Below, one piece after another: positions 7,813 through 15,249 of a DNA stretch of 48,041 bases. Positions within the stretch are counted from its first letter, which is position 1, and each line of letters begins with the position of its first letter. The notes under the pieces were generated by a model that saw nothing but the letters and a program-made list of their open reading frames with translations, did no database searches and was not told where the DNA came from. The translations under genes were made by a program, and so were the position numbers. Source of the stretch: Parcubacteria group bacterium (GTDB lineage: Bacteria; Patescibacteriota; Minisyncoccia; Phycocordibacterales; CSBR16-119); contig CALRFT010000006.1 in NCBI GenBank assembly GCA_943356745.1, positions 1 through 48,041 on the forward strand. Reading direction: 5' to 3'.

Positions 7813-9348
7813 ATGAAAAAGTTCTTTGTTAGTTTAATGCTTTTTGTGTCATGTTTTGGCGCTCAAGCTCAAGATGAAACTTGTCCAGAAGGGACAGTTC
7901 AATACATTGTTGCTATTACTGTTGACTACTATGGATCAGAAACAGGATTTTACATTAATGAAAATCCCGACATGATTCAGTATGATGGAGTAAATGACCC
8001 AATCTCAAGCCTTGGTCCGATTGTTTATTCAATTCCCGCAGGTACTTATCCTGACTTAATTCAGGGGCAAACTTTTTTTGAAGAAGTTTGCCTTACTAAT
8101 GGATGCTATTCCTTCAGTATTTATGATACTTGGGGAGATGGTATAGGATTTACAAATGGCTCATATCAGCTTTTGGTGGGGGATTCTGTAGTATTGTTTG
8201 GCGGTGGAAATTTTGGCGCCTGGGATTCACAAGTTTTTTGTGTTGATTCAGCGATCGAAATTTTATCTGTTCTTGGTTGTACTGATACTAGTGCTTGTAA
8301 CTATTATCCAGGCGCAACAGAAGATGATGGAAGCTGTTTGTTTCATGGCTCGCCATGTGCACATGAGAATCCTCTCATTACGAATGCAGTTTTTAATGAA
8401 AATTGTTTTTGTGAAGGAAGTATTATTTACGGATGTACAGATTCACTTGCTATGAACTACAATCCAGAAGCAGCTGTTTCCGATGGTCAATGTTATTACA
8501 CACCAGGTTGCACTGAAATCTTGGCTTGTAACTACAATCCACTGGCTGATTGGAACGACGGTAGCTGTGATTTTGTGTCTTGTATGGTCATTGGATGTAT
8601 GGATGAATTGGCAAATAATTATGATTCACTTGCTACTCTTCCAAACCCCAATGCTTGTCTGTATCAAACAGTATCTTTTTCAGTTGTTCAAAACTGCAAA
8701 GAGGTTATGTTGATCAACACAACTCCAGACGCTCCCGTGGCTGGTCCCGGCGTATTCTTTATTTGGGAGTTTGGGGATGGTGAAAGTCTTACTACATTGT
8801 ATGATACTTTGTATTATGGATATGAAAATGGTAGCTATACTATTACACTTATCTATGCGCAAGGTATGTCGCTTCAGTCGGTGTCTTACGACATTACGGT
8901 CTCTGATTTTTTAGAAACCCCGGAGCTTCAACTTGTGGGTCAGACACTTGTCTGTTCTGCAGATGCAGTGGAGTATCGATGGTTTTTAGATCAGGTGGAG
9001 ATTGCTGTCACTTCTGATAATGCACTTGAGGTTAATGCTACTGGTGAGTACCGCTGTCAACTTGTTGGACATGGTGGATGTCTTGCGTCTTCTCTTCCAT
9101 ATATAGTGAACACTGTCTCGTTGGAAGAAATGAAAGACGTACAACCTTTCATTGCCCCTACTTTAGTCAACACAGATTTTACTGTGAGAAATATAGAGGG
9201 TCTCTTGTCTATTTATGATATTTCAGGACAAGGTGTCTGGGAAGGGAATGTATATAATGGAGTGCGGGTAGACTGTTCTTTCCTTGCGTCTGGAACGTAT
9301 GTGGTAAGATTGCCAAATTGGACCACTTTACGTTTTGTAAAAAATTAA
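7813..9348 (+). CDS. Bacteroidota-like secreted protein: GCTD repeats, PKD domain, type IX-like sorting domain
   Basis: 511 residues. The signal peptide starts MKKFFVSLMLFVSC and ends AQAQD, typical of Bacteroidota exported proteins. After an N-terminal domain of about 130 residues (YSFSIYDTWGDGIG) come four cysteine repeats (GCTDTSACNYYPGATEDDGS and three variants), then a PKD-like domain (FIWEFGDGE), an Ig-like segment (YRWFLDQVEIA...GEYRCQL) and a C-terminal domain of about 70 residues. That last domain has the layout of the type IX secretion type A sorting signal: LLSIYDISGQGVW, FLASGTYVVRL and a terminal RFVKN. This signal is known from Bacteroidota and relatives, so transfer from that phylum is likely (inference). 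Whether this cell has any type IX machinery cannot be seen here. Terminator and promoter are its own. Confidence 0.8.
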   Translation: MKKFFVSLMLFVSCFGAQAQDETCPEGTVQYIVAITVDYYGSETGFYINENPDMIQYDGVNDPISSLGPIVYSIPAGTYPDLIQGQTFFEEVCLTNGCYSFSIYDTWGDGIGFTNGSYQLLVGDSVVLFGGGNFGAWDSQVFCVDSAIEILSVLGCTDTSACNYYPGATEDDGSCLFHGSPCAHENPLITNAVFNENCFCEGSIIYGCTDSLAMNYNPEAAVSDGQCYYTPGCTEILACNYNPLADWNDGSCDFVSCMVIGCMDELANNYDSLATLPNPNACLYQTVSFSVVQNCKEVMLINTTPDAPVAGPGVFFIWEFGDGESLTTLYDTLYYGYENGSYTITLIYAQGMSLQSVSYDITVSDFLETPELQLVGQTLVCSADAVEYRWFLDQVEIAVTSDNALEVNATGEYRCQLVGHGGCLASSLPYIVNTVSLEEMKDVQPFIAPTLVNTDFTVRNIEGLLSIYDISGQGVWEGNVYNGVRVDCSFLASGTYVVRLPNWTTLRFVKN

Positions 9349-9353
9349 AATCT

Positions 9354-9390
9354 AAAAAGCTTCGCACGTGTGCGAAGCTTTTTCTTTTTT
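9354..9390 (+). terminator. Rho-independent terminator
   Basis: A 13-bp perfect stem AAAAAGCTTCGCA/TGCGAAGCTTTTT with loop CGTG, then a T-rich tract. Confidence 0.92.
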
Positions 9391-9401
9391 CTTTTTTTAT
9401 A

Positions 9402-9407
9402 TACAAT
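9402..9407 (+). promoter_or_regulatory. -10 box (TACAAT)
   Basis: TACAAT ends 8 nt before the ATG at 9416; a near-leaderless arrangement without a Shine-Dalgarno sequence. Confidence 0.55.
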
Positions 9408-9415
9408 AGTTTTAT

Positions 9416-9919
9416 ATGAATACAATCAAAGATTATGGAAATTTTGGACCGATGAGTTCATCTAAAAAGAAAAAACATATTACTTTAAAACGAGGGGTAT
9501 TTTTTGGGTTGATAATTCTCCTACTCGCGGCTTTAGTTGGAGCTGGATTTTTGTGGTACAAGAAAAATCAATCACCAGAAGAATTGTCTCAAAAACAAAC
9601 AGAAAAACTTCTTGAAGAAATGTCTCGGTTTGTACTTCTCCCTGATGAGATTCCAGCTGTTTTTACTATTTCAGATATTGATACCCTTGTTCAACAGCAA
9701 CCTTTTTTTACAGGTGCCCAAAATGGGGATGTTCTTTTCGTTTTTCCTCAAGCTGTGAAGGCTGTAGTTTATAGTCCAGACCGAAAGCGGATTATAAATA
9801 TGGGTCCTGTGACAGGAACTGGATCAGAAAATTCACAAATAAGTCAGCAGATAAGTGCCCCAGCCCAACGAACAGGAGAGATTATATCAAACGAAGACAT
9901 AGAGGCTCCAGTGGAATAA
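9416..9919 (+). CDS. Single-pass membrane protein of unknown function
   Basis: 167 residues. A short basic cytoplasmic N terminus (SSKKKKHITLKRG) precedes one transmembrane helix (about residues 28-46, VFFGLIILLLAALVGAGFLW), then an external domain. The conserved-looking core is LPDEIPAVFTISDIDTLV through GDVLFVFPQAVKAVVYSP, followed by a Ser/Gln-rich low-complexity tail. No enzyme motif is visible. The gene is monocistronic, between two strong terminators and beside secreted-protein genes, so a cell-envelope role is likely, but its function is not known. Confidence 0.7.
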   Translation: MNTIKDYGNFGPMSSSKKKKHITLKRGVFFGLIILLLAALVGAGFLWYKKNQSPEELSQKQTEKLLEEMSRFVLLPDEIPAVFTISDIDTLVQQQPFFTGAQNGDVLFVFPQAVKAVVYSPDRKRIINMGPVTGTGSENSQISQQISAPAQRTGEIISNEDIEAPVE

Positions 9920-9922
9920 TAT

Positions 9923-9953
9923 AAAAAAAGACTGTTTTCAACAGTCTTTTTTT
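9923..9953 (+). terminator. Rho-independent terminator
   Basis: A 7-bp perfect stem GACTGTT/AACAGTC, extended by A7/T7, loop TTC, with a T run. Confidence 0.9.
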
Positions 9954-9963
9954 ATATACACGA

Positions 9964-9969
9964 TATAAT
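9964..9969 (+). promoter_or_regulatory. -10 box (TATAAT), longer leader
   Basis: TATAAT lies 57 nt before the ATG at 10027. This gene therefore has one of the few longer untranslated leaders in the window; later TATACA/TAATAC sequences nearer the start are alternatives. Confidence 0.4.
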
Positions 9970-10026
9970 ACAAGGGTGGCGTGTTCTATGGTTTTATTAG
10001 TTTTTAGTAACATTTATACATAATAC

Positions 10027-11577
10027 ATGAAGAAATTTATAATACTATGCTTACTCGGAATGGCGATTGCTACTCCTCAGAGTTCTCAAGCAGTAACTCT
10101 TTCTGAGGTTGTCACAAAAATAGAACAACTTCAAAGAGATGTTGAGGATCTTCGTATGAGATTTATGGGGCAAGCTAGTGGCGCAGCTCTCGTGGGTGGG
10201 TTAGCAACTCCACTTCGAAGAGGTTCGACAGGAGTTGAGGTAACAGAGCTACAAAACTTTTTATCTGAGCGAGGTTTCTATACCGGACTCGTTGACGGAG
10301 TATTTGGTATGTCTACACTCAATGCTTTGAATGCATACAAAGCTTCACTTGGATTTTCAAGCTTTGGATCTTCTTTTGGGGGATCTTGGCGAGTGATTGG
10401 TGATCCTGTCACAACATATGTAGTGAGTTCATCAGCATGTAAGGCAGACTTTGATGGAAATGGAAGAGTTCAGATAGCAGACTATATTCTACTTGAAGAA
10501 AAACTTGGTACAGTTCCAAGTCCTGATCAAATTATGTTCGATATTAAAGTTGATGGTATTATCGACAAATATGATATTCGAGAATGGATGACACATTACG
10601 GAAAAACAAATTTCTGTTTTAATGCTCAAGCGTCAACAGAAGCACAGTGGATTGCAAGTACTGCTGGTAATGTAGTAAATCCACCAGCGCCAAGTGCGGT
10701 ACCTGCAAATTCAAACTGGTCAGCAGAAACTTTGGGAATTGCAGAAGAAGACGCGTGGCTTTGGGATTATCAGGTGGTGCGAGTTACTAGACATGCACGA
10801 CGACAGGTTCCTGTGACAGTCGGGGGTGTTTCATCAGGAAATGGTTTTGTGAGTGTGATTGAGCCAGTACAAAACTCTCCAGTTACTCTACTTGCACACC
10901 AATTTGCTGGTATGTATGATCGAGTAGAAAACAACAATGGTACATTGTTTCTTGTTCAAGAGGCAACATATATATCACCAAATGGACGACAACATGATAC
11001 TGTACGAAAGTTTGAATTGAAAAAGCCAACTGCAAGTGAAAACCAAACAACAAGTATCGATATGATATATACGAAAAGTGATACTGGAATTGAAGGAACA
11101 ATCTATATCAACAAGCGACCAATTTCTTCATATAATGGAGTGTTTCCAAGATTCTTTAACTTCTTTACTACAGACGCAAAATGGATGATGACGATGAGAG
11201 TTTTGAATGATGGTCCTATTGAAAATACAAGTGTGCTTGGGGTAAATGATAATGCCCCAGAAGCAGCATTTACTTTTGAAACAATCGCGGATCCAAGATT
11301 GGCATCAATCAATATTATGCAAGGATCTTCTACTTTTAATCCAACAACACCACAAGGATATTACAATCCAGATACTAATACTATCACTTTGAAGCCAAAC
11401 CAAGGACAGGTAGTATGGTTTAAACTTTTCCAAAAACCACCTTCAGTATTTCCAATAGGATTTTCTGGTATGAGTGAGACAAAAACATTTGGAACAGATT
11501 TTGCTATTAATCTCCAAAGAAATACAGCTGTGATTCAAAATGGTGATTTTGTGTCATTGCAAGAACAGGGACTTTAG
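10027..11577 (+). CDS. Secreted peptidoglycan-binding and dockerin-like protein
   Basis: 516 residues with a signal peptide ending SSQA. A short coiled coil (VTKIEQLQRDVEDLRMRF) is followed by a PG_binding_1 domain at about residues 57-105 (LRRGSTGVEVTELQNFLSE, then GFYTGLVDGVFGMSTLNALN). Residues 137-195 hold two dockerin-like calcium loops (ADFDGNGRVQIADYILLEEK and DIKVDGIIDKYDIREW) between two cysteines. The C-terminal 300 residues are beta-rich and not assigned. The first module suggests attachment to peptidoglycan and the second calcium-dependent protein contact, so it may tether other surface proteins to the wall (inference). Its stop codon lies within the 5' arm of the shared terminator with comFC. 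Confidence 0.75.
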   Translation: MKKFIILCLLGMAIATPQSSQAVTLSEVVTKIEQLQRDVEDLRMRFMGQASGAALVGGLATPLRRGSTGVEVTELQNFLSERGFYTGLVDGVFGMSTLNALNAYKASLGFSSFGSSFGGSWRVIGDPVTTYVVSSSACKADFDGNGRVQIADYILLEEKLGTVPSPDQIMFDIKVDGIIDKYDIREWMTHYGKTNFCFNAQASTEAQWIASTAGNVVNPPAPSAVPANSNWSAETLGIAEEDAWLWDYQVVRVTRHARRQVPVTVGGVSSGNGFVSVIEPVQNSPVTLLAHQFAGMYDRVENNNGTLFLVQEATYISPNGRQHDTVRKFELKKPTASENQTTSIDMIYTKSDTGIEGTIYINKRPISSYNGVFPRFFNFFTTDAKWMMTMRVLNDGPIENTSVLGVNDNAPEAAFTFETIADPRLASINIMQGSSTFNPTTPQGYYNPDTNTITLKPNQGQVVWFKLFQKPPSVFPIGFSGMSETKTFGTDFAINLQRNTAVIQNGDFVSLQEQGL

Positions 11578-11624
11578 CCCAATAAAAATAACCTCTCTCG
11601 AGGTTATTTTTATTGGGCTAAAGT
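11571..11624. terminator. Shared convergent terminator, 25-bp stem
   Basis: A perfect inverted repeat of 25 bp per arm with loop TCTC. It carries both the forward stop TAG (11575-11577) and the comFC stop on the minus strand (11610-11612). It would end transcription from both sides. Confidence 0.9.
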
Positions 11625-12260
11625 AAAACCATACACAGACCTTGCTCCATTTTGAATTAAAATATTTTTTAATTCAAAAATAGTTGCTCCTGTTGTTGTT
11701 ACATCGTCTATAATAATTATGTTTTTGTTTTTAAAAAAATCTTTATTTGTGATACTAAAACATTTTGAAATATTTGCTATTCTTTCATTTTTATTTTGTA
11801 TCTTCGCTTGAGGTATTGTATATCTATTTCTTATGATATGTTTTGTATCTATATTAAACAATGAAGGATTTCGTGAATATATCCCGAATGCAATTAGTTC
11901 AGATTGATTAAACCCTCTTTCCTTGAGTCGTTTTGTATGAAGAGGAACAGGTATGAGTACTGGTTTTTCTAAATTATTAAACAATTGTAAATCTTGCATT
12001 TCATCAAGTAAAACATCAAAAGCTTTTCGAGATAGGGTATATGCAATATCTTTTTTATTATAAAATTTTAAATTCCAAATAGCTTTTTTAACAATTGGAT
12101 TTTTATAAGAAAATGCAAAAAATATATCACTTCTTTTATTTTTTATTTCAAAAGGTATTTTTTCAAGGCAGGTGTTGCAAAGGTGTGTTTCATATTTTTG
12201 AAGACAATTAACACAATGTATTGGAAATAGTATATTAAGAAATTTCTTTAACAAATCCAT
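11610..12260 (-). CDS. comFC: ComFC-family phosphoribosyltransferase-like competence protein
   Basis: 216 residues from the ATG at 12260 on the minus strand. An upstream in-frame ATG at 12296 would overlap pilM and was rejected. An N-terminal four-cysteine zinc ribbon (CVNC...CNTC) is intact. The phosphoribosyltransferase fold follows, with the ComF signature LIPVPLHTKRLKERGFNQSE and the PRPP loop IIIIDDVTTTGAT. ComFC is needed for natural transformation in several bacteria, and its place beside the type IV pilus genes fits a DNA-uptake role (inference). Its start is 18 bp from the start of pilM on the other strand. Length is close to the family norm (about 220-240). Confidence 0.88.
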   Translation of the reverse strand: MDLLKKFLNILFPIHCVNCLQKYETHLCNTCLEKIPFEIKNKRSDIFFAFSYKNPIVKKAIWNLKFYNKKDIAYTLSRKAFDVLLDEMQDLQLFNNLEKPVLIPVPLHTKRLKERGFNQSELIAFGIYSRNPSLFNIDTKHIIRNRYTIPQAKIQNKNERIANISKCFSITNKDFFKNKNIIIIDDVTTTGATIFELKNILIQNGARSVYGFTLAQ

Positions 12261-12278
12261 GGTATAATTGTAATACAT
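12261..12278. promoter_or_regulatory. Shared divergent promoter of comFC and pilM
   Basis: The whole spacer between the two start codons is 18 bp (GGTATAATTGTAATACAT). TATAAT at 12263-12268 serves pilM, with a 10-nt gap to its ATG. On the minus strand TACAAT (12267-12272) lies 6 nt before the comFC ATG. The two -10 boxes overlap by 2 bp, so polymerase could not easily use both at once. Confidence 0.65.
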
Positions 12279-13418
12279 ATGGCTAATATTCTTCAAGATA
12301 TAACAAAAAATTTTTCTGCATTATTTAAAAATAAATCACAGGGTAGTGTGATTGGTGTTGATATTGGTTCTTCTTCAATAAAAGTTGTACAACTAAAAAC
12401 AGAAGGTGGTATTGCTGTTCTTGAAACATATGGAGCTGTATCTTTTGGATCGTATATTTCAAATTCATATATAGGACAAGCTGTTAATCCATCTCACGAC
12501 CAAACTATTCAAGCGATAAATGATCTAATAAAAGAGGCAAATATAACGACCCTTTCTGCGGCGGTGTCTATACCCTCTGCGTCGAGCCTTGTTTTTCTTA
12601 TTGAACTTCCTGCGACTGTGCCACAAAAAGAATTTGCAAATGTAATTCCTCTTGAGGCGAGAAGATATATTCCAGTACCAATGACAGAAGTTTCAATTGA
12701 TTGGTGGGTTGTTCCTCATGATGAAGTTTTTGAAGGGAATGACGATTCTGGAGAGATTGAAAATATTAAAAAAGTAAGACCTTTTCGGGTGCTTGTTGCA
12801 GCAATACACAATGAAGCCCTCGGTCGTTTTCAAGAAGTTGTAAAAGACGCAAAGCTTTCTTCAGATTTTTTTGAAATTGAAATGTTTTCTAATGTGAGAT
12901 CTTGTATTGGTAAAGATCTTTCCAATGTTGTATTAGTAGATTTCGGAGCGGCAAAGACAAAAGTTACTGTTGTGTACAGGGGAGTACTTCAAGATTTTCA
13001 TATTGTAAATCGAGGCTCTCAAGATCTCACAAGGATACTCTCAACCGGATTAAATATCCCTGTTGTAAAAGCAGAAGAGGTTAAGAAAAAATATGGAATA
13101 CTTCCAAATGATGAATACAAAGAATCTGAAAATATTATTTCAAGTTCTTTAGAGTATTCTATGGCAGAAATAAATAATATTATTTTATCATATGAAAAAA
13201 AATATAATCAGAGTATTGATAAAATAATTATTACAGGTGGAGGATCTGCACTTCCGGGGCTTGTTGAATATATGTCAAAAAAACTTCCAGCACCTGTTTC
13301 AAAATCACATCCGTTTTCTCATGTGAAATCACCAGCTTTTTTAGACCCAATTTTAGCAGAAGTAGGTCCCGAATTTGGTGTCGCTCTTGGTCTTGCGATG
13401 AGAAAGTTAACTTCGTAA
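12279..13418 (+). CDS. pilM: Type IV pilus assembly protein PilM
   Basis: 379 residues, the normal PilM length. The actin-like ATPase fold shows its phosphate-1 motif GVDIGSSSIKVVQLK near residues 26-40, ANVIPLEARRYIPVPMTEVS in the middle, the phosphate-2 region (NVVLVDFGAAKTKVTVV) and the adenosine motif IIITGGGSALPGLVEYM near the C terminus. PilM sits on the cytoplasmic face and binds the N-terminal tail of PilN in the alignment complex (family knowledge). It is followed by a 62-bp spacer with a new -10 box before pilN, so it may be transcribed apart from the rest. Confidence 0.92.
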   Translation: MANILQDITKNFSALFKNKSQGSVIGVDIGSSSIKVVQLKTEGGIAVLETYGAVSFGSYISNSYIGQAVNPSHDQTIQAINDLIKEANITTLSAAVSIPSASSLVFLIELPATVPQKEFANVIPLEARRYIPVPMTEVSIDWWVVPHDEVFEGNDDSGEIENIKKVRPFRVLVAAIHNEALGRFQEVVKDAKLSSDFFEIEMFSNVRSCIGKDLSNVVLVDFGAAKTKVTVVYRGVLQDFHIVNRGSQDLTRILSTGLNIPVVKAEEVKKKYGILPNDEYKESENIISSSLEYSMAEINNIILSYEKKYNQSIDKIIITGGGSALPGLVEYMSKKLPAPVSKSHPFSHVKSPAFLDPILAEVGPEFGVALGLAMRKLTS

Positions 13419-13460
13419 TCACACAAAAGAAATCCACTGCATTGTTTCTTGTTTTCAAGA

Positions 13461-13466
13461 TATAAT
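13461..13466 (+). promoter_or_regulatory. -10 box (TATAAT) of the pilN-pilC operon
   Basis: TATAAT lies 14 nt before the pilN ATG, in the only sizeable gap between pilM and pilN. No terminator is seen after pilM, so read-through is also possible. Confidence 0.55.
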
Positions 13467-13480
13467 AAAAATATAAATTT

Positions 13481-14086
13481 ATGGATCAAGAATTTCAAAC
13501 ATCGTTTATTCCTAAAAAGACTCTTACACAAAAACCAGAAAGAACTTCTGGAGGGTCTTTTGGTTTAGTAAATGTTGTTGCTTTTATTATCATGATAATT
13601 TCTCTTCTGGTTGCGGGCGGTGCTTACTTATATAGAGATAATTTGTCAAAAAAAGTTGATGAAATGAAAGTTTCTCTTGAGCGTGCTCAGAATATATTTG
13701 AACCAGAATTACTAGCTGAACTTGAAACTCTAGACAGAAGAATTCAGGCCGCTGATGAGATTCTATCAAAACATATTGCTGTATCCCCAATTTTTGAAGT
13801 TTTGCAAGAAATAACCTTACCAACAGTTCGATATATTGATTTTACATACGAAATTGATGCTATTAATCCAGAAGTCGTGCATGTTTCAATGACAGGAGAA
13901 GCTGTGTCTTATGATGCAATTACATTACAAGCAGATCTTTTTAGTAATAATAGATTTATTCGAAATCCAATATTTTCAAATTTCTCTTTAAATCGAACAG
14001 GTAGTGTTGAGTTCGATCTTATGTTTGATGTTTCGAAATCACTTGTAAATTTTGAGCAGAAAGTTGAAAGAACAAGTTTGGATTAA
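13481..14086 (+). CDS. pilN: PilN-like pilus assembly protein
   Basis: 201 residues. The N-terminal tail MDQEFQTSFIPKK is the type of short peptide that binds PilM. One transmembrane helix (about residues 29-50) is followed by a coiled coil (KKVDEMKVSLERAQNIFEPE) and a small beta-alpha domain typical of PilN/GspL C-terminal regions (VHVSMTGEAVSYDAITLQAD). Sequence identity to well-studied PilN is low; the assignment rests on membrane layout and on the pilM-N-O-P order. It would connect cytoplasmic PilM with PilO in the membrane. Confidence 0.78.
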   Translation: MDQEFQTSFIPKKTLTQKPERTSGGSFGLVNVVAFIIMIISLLVAGGAYLYRDNLSKKVDEMKVSLERAQNIFEPELLAELETLDRRIQAADEILSKHIAVSPIFEVLQEITLPTVRYIDFTYEIDAINPEVVHVSMTGEAVSYDAITLQADLFSNNRFIRNPIFSNFSLNRTGSVEFDLMFDVSKSLVNFEQKVERTSLD

Positions 14087-14092
14087 AATATT

Positions 14093-14725
14093 ATGCGTTT
14101 CTTATTGCCAATCATTTTTATAATAGTTGCTATCACCGTTTTTATGGGGGTTATTTCTCCTATTTATGCAAATATTCAGGATCTTACATTGCAGGCTGAA
14201 AGTTATAATGAAGCTTTGTCTAATTCAAAGCGTCTTCAGGTTCGTCGGGATGAGCTGACTCAAACATATAACCAATTTTCTCAAGATAGTGTTAAAGCGC
14301 TTGAAGTGATGATACCTAATTCTGTGGATAATATTGGTCTTATACAAGAAATTCAAAGAATGGCTCTCCGTTTGGGTATTGTTATTAAGAATGTAAATTT
14401 TGACCCAAATCAAGTCCAGCTTGAAGATGGTGAGTTTGAAGAAGGAGCTGAAAATACAGCAGTGGTTCAACAACAAAATCAAAATCTCCCAAGAAGAGGG
14501 GCTGTTGAAGAGAATGGTCTATATGATACTTTTCTCCTCGAGTTTACAATAGAAGGTTCTTATCAGGATTTCGTTGCCTTTTTGCAAGAGCTTGAAATGA
14601 ATCTTCGAATCGTGGATATTAGTAATATAAATTTTACAGCAACATCTTTGGATTCTCAGGGTTCAGTTAGTGATGTTTATGACTATACTTTTACAACGAA
14701 AACATATCGTTTAATCACAGAATAA
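14093..14725 (+). CDS. pilO: PilO-like pilus assembly protein
   Basis: 210 residues. A transmembrane helix covers about residues 3-23, followed by a coiled coil (YNEALSNSKRLQVRRDELTQ) and a ferredoxin-like PilO domain (MIPNSVDNIGLIQEIQRMA, then FTIEGSYQDFVAFLQELE). A glutamine/asparagine-rich insertion lies near residues 110-135. PilO pairs with PilN in the inner-membrane alignment complex (family knowledge). The gene starts 6 bp after pilN ends with no Shine-Dalgarno sequence, which implies translational linkage within the operon. Confidence 0.82.
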   Translation: MRFLLPIIFIIVAITVFMGVISPIYANIQDLTLQAESYNEALSNSKRLQVRRDELTQTYNQFSQDSVKALEVMIPNSVDNIGLIQEIQRMALRLGIVIKNVNFDPNQVQLEDGEFEEGAENTAVVQQQNQNLPRRGAVEENGLYDTFLLEFTIEGSYQDFVAFLQELEMNLRIVDISNINFTATSLDSQGSVSDVYDYTFTTKTYRLITE

Positions 14726-14729
14726 ATTT

Positions 14730-15245
14730 ATGAGTAAAACACTTAAGAAAATAATAATAATTCTAGTAATTTTTGCACTTGTTGGTGTAGGAGCTTCTTT
14801 GTTCTTGGGTGGTGAGGGTCAAACAACAAATCAACTTCAATCTTTAGGAAGTGGAACAACAGCTGCTCCTCTTACTCAAAACGCAACTACAAATACTTCA
14901 GTTGCTGATACTGAAGAAATAAATAGAGAATTCATCTCTATGCTTTTAAATCTCCAAACAATTAATCTTAATGATGACATCTTTTCAGAGCCAGCATTTC
15001 AAGCTCTTGTAGATAATACTGTCAGACTCAATCAGCCTGGAAACCAAGGAAGACCAAATCCTTTCGCTCCAATCGGTACAGATGATTTTCTATCTGGTAG
15101 AAATATGGAAGCCAGTGCTTCAGCCGCTCTCGATTCCGCGTCGGTGAGTGAATCAGTTGCTAATGATGTAGAGACTGCTTCAGATATATCAAATTCTGAA
15201 AATGTAACTGACTCAAATCCATTATTGCCATTAGGATCTATTTAG
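14730..15245 (+). CDS. PilP-position membrane protein of pilus operon
   Basis: 171 residues. It has a hydrophobic N terminus (KKIIIILVIFALVGVGASLF), a low-complexity Thr/Asn/Gln stretch, a helical segment (EEINREFISMLLNLQTINLN) and a conserved-looking motif GRPNPFAPIGTDDF. It takes the PilP position between pilO and pilB, and NPF near a proline-rich link resembles PilP proteins, but there is no clear PilP beta domain. Given the lack of an outer-membrane secretin, a reduced PilP that no longer meets PilQ is plausible (inference). It starts 4 bp after pilO ends and ends 4 bp before pilB. Confidence 0.6.
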   Translation: MSKTLKKIIIILVIFALVGVGASLFLGGEGQTTNQLQSLGSGTTAAPLTQNATTNTSVADTEEINREFISMLLNLQTINLNDDIFSEPAFQALVDNTVRLNQPGNQGRPNPFAPIGTDDFLSGRNMEASASAALDSASVSESVANDVETASDISNSENVTDSNPLLPLGSI

Positions 15246-15249
15246 TATT

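Noticed and set aside
4740-9348. Contig chimera with Bacteroidota DNA
   Set aside because: The Bacteroidota-like genes are interleaved with S74 adhesins, share base composition and terminator style with neighbours, and use the same TTGC-type promoter as other genes here; transfer fits better, though assembly checking would settle it.
12261-12296. Longer comFC starting at 12296
   Set aside because: It would overlap the pilM start and its promoter; the ATG at 12260 is followed directly by the conserved MDLLKKFLNILFPIHC start.
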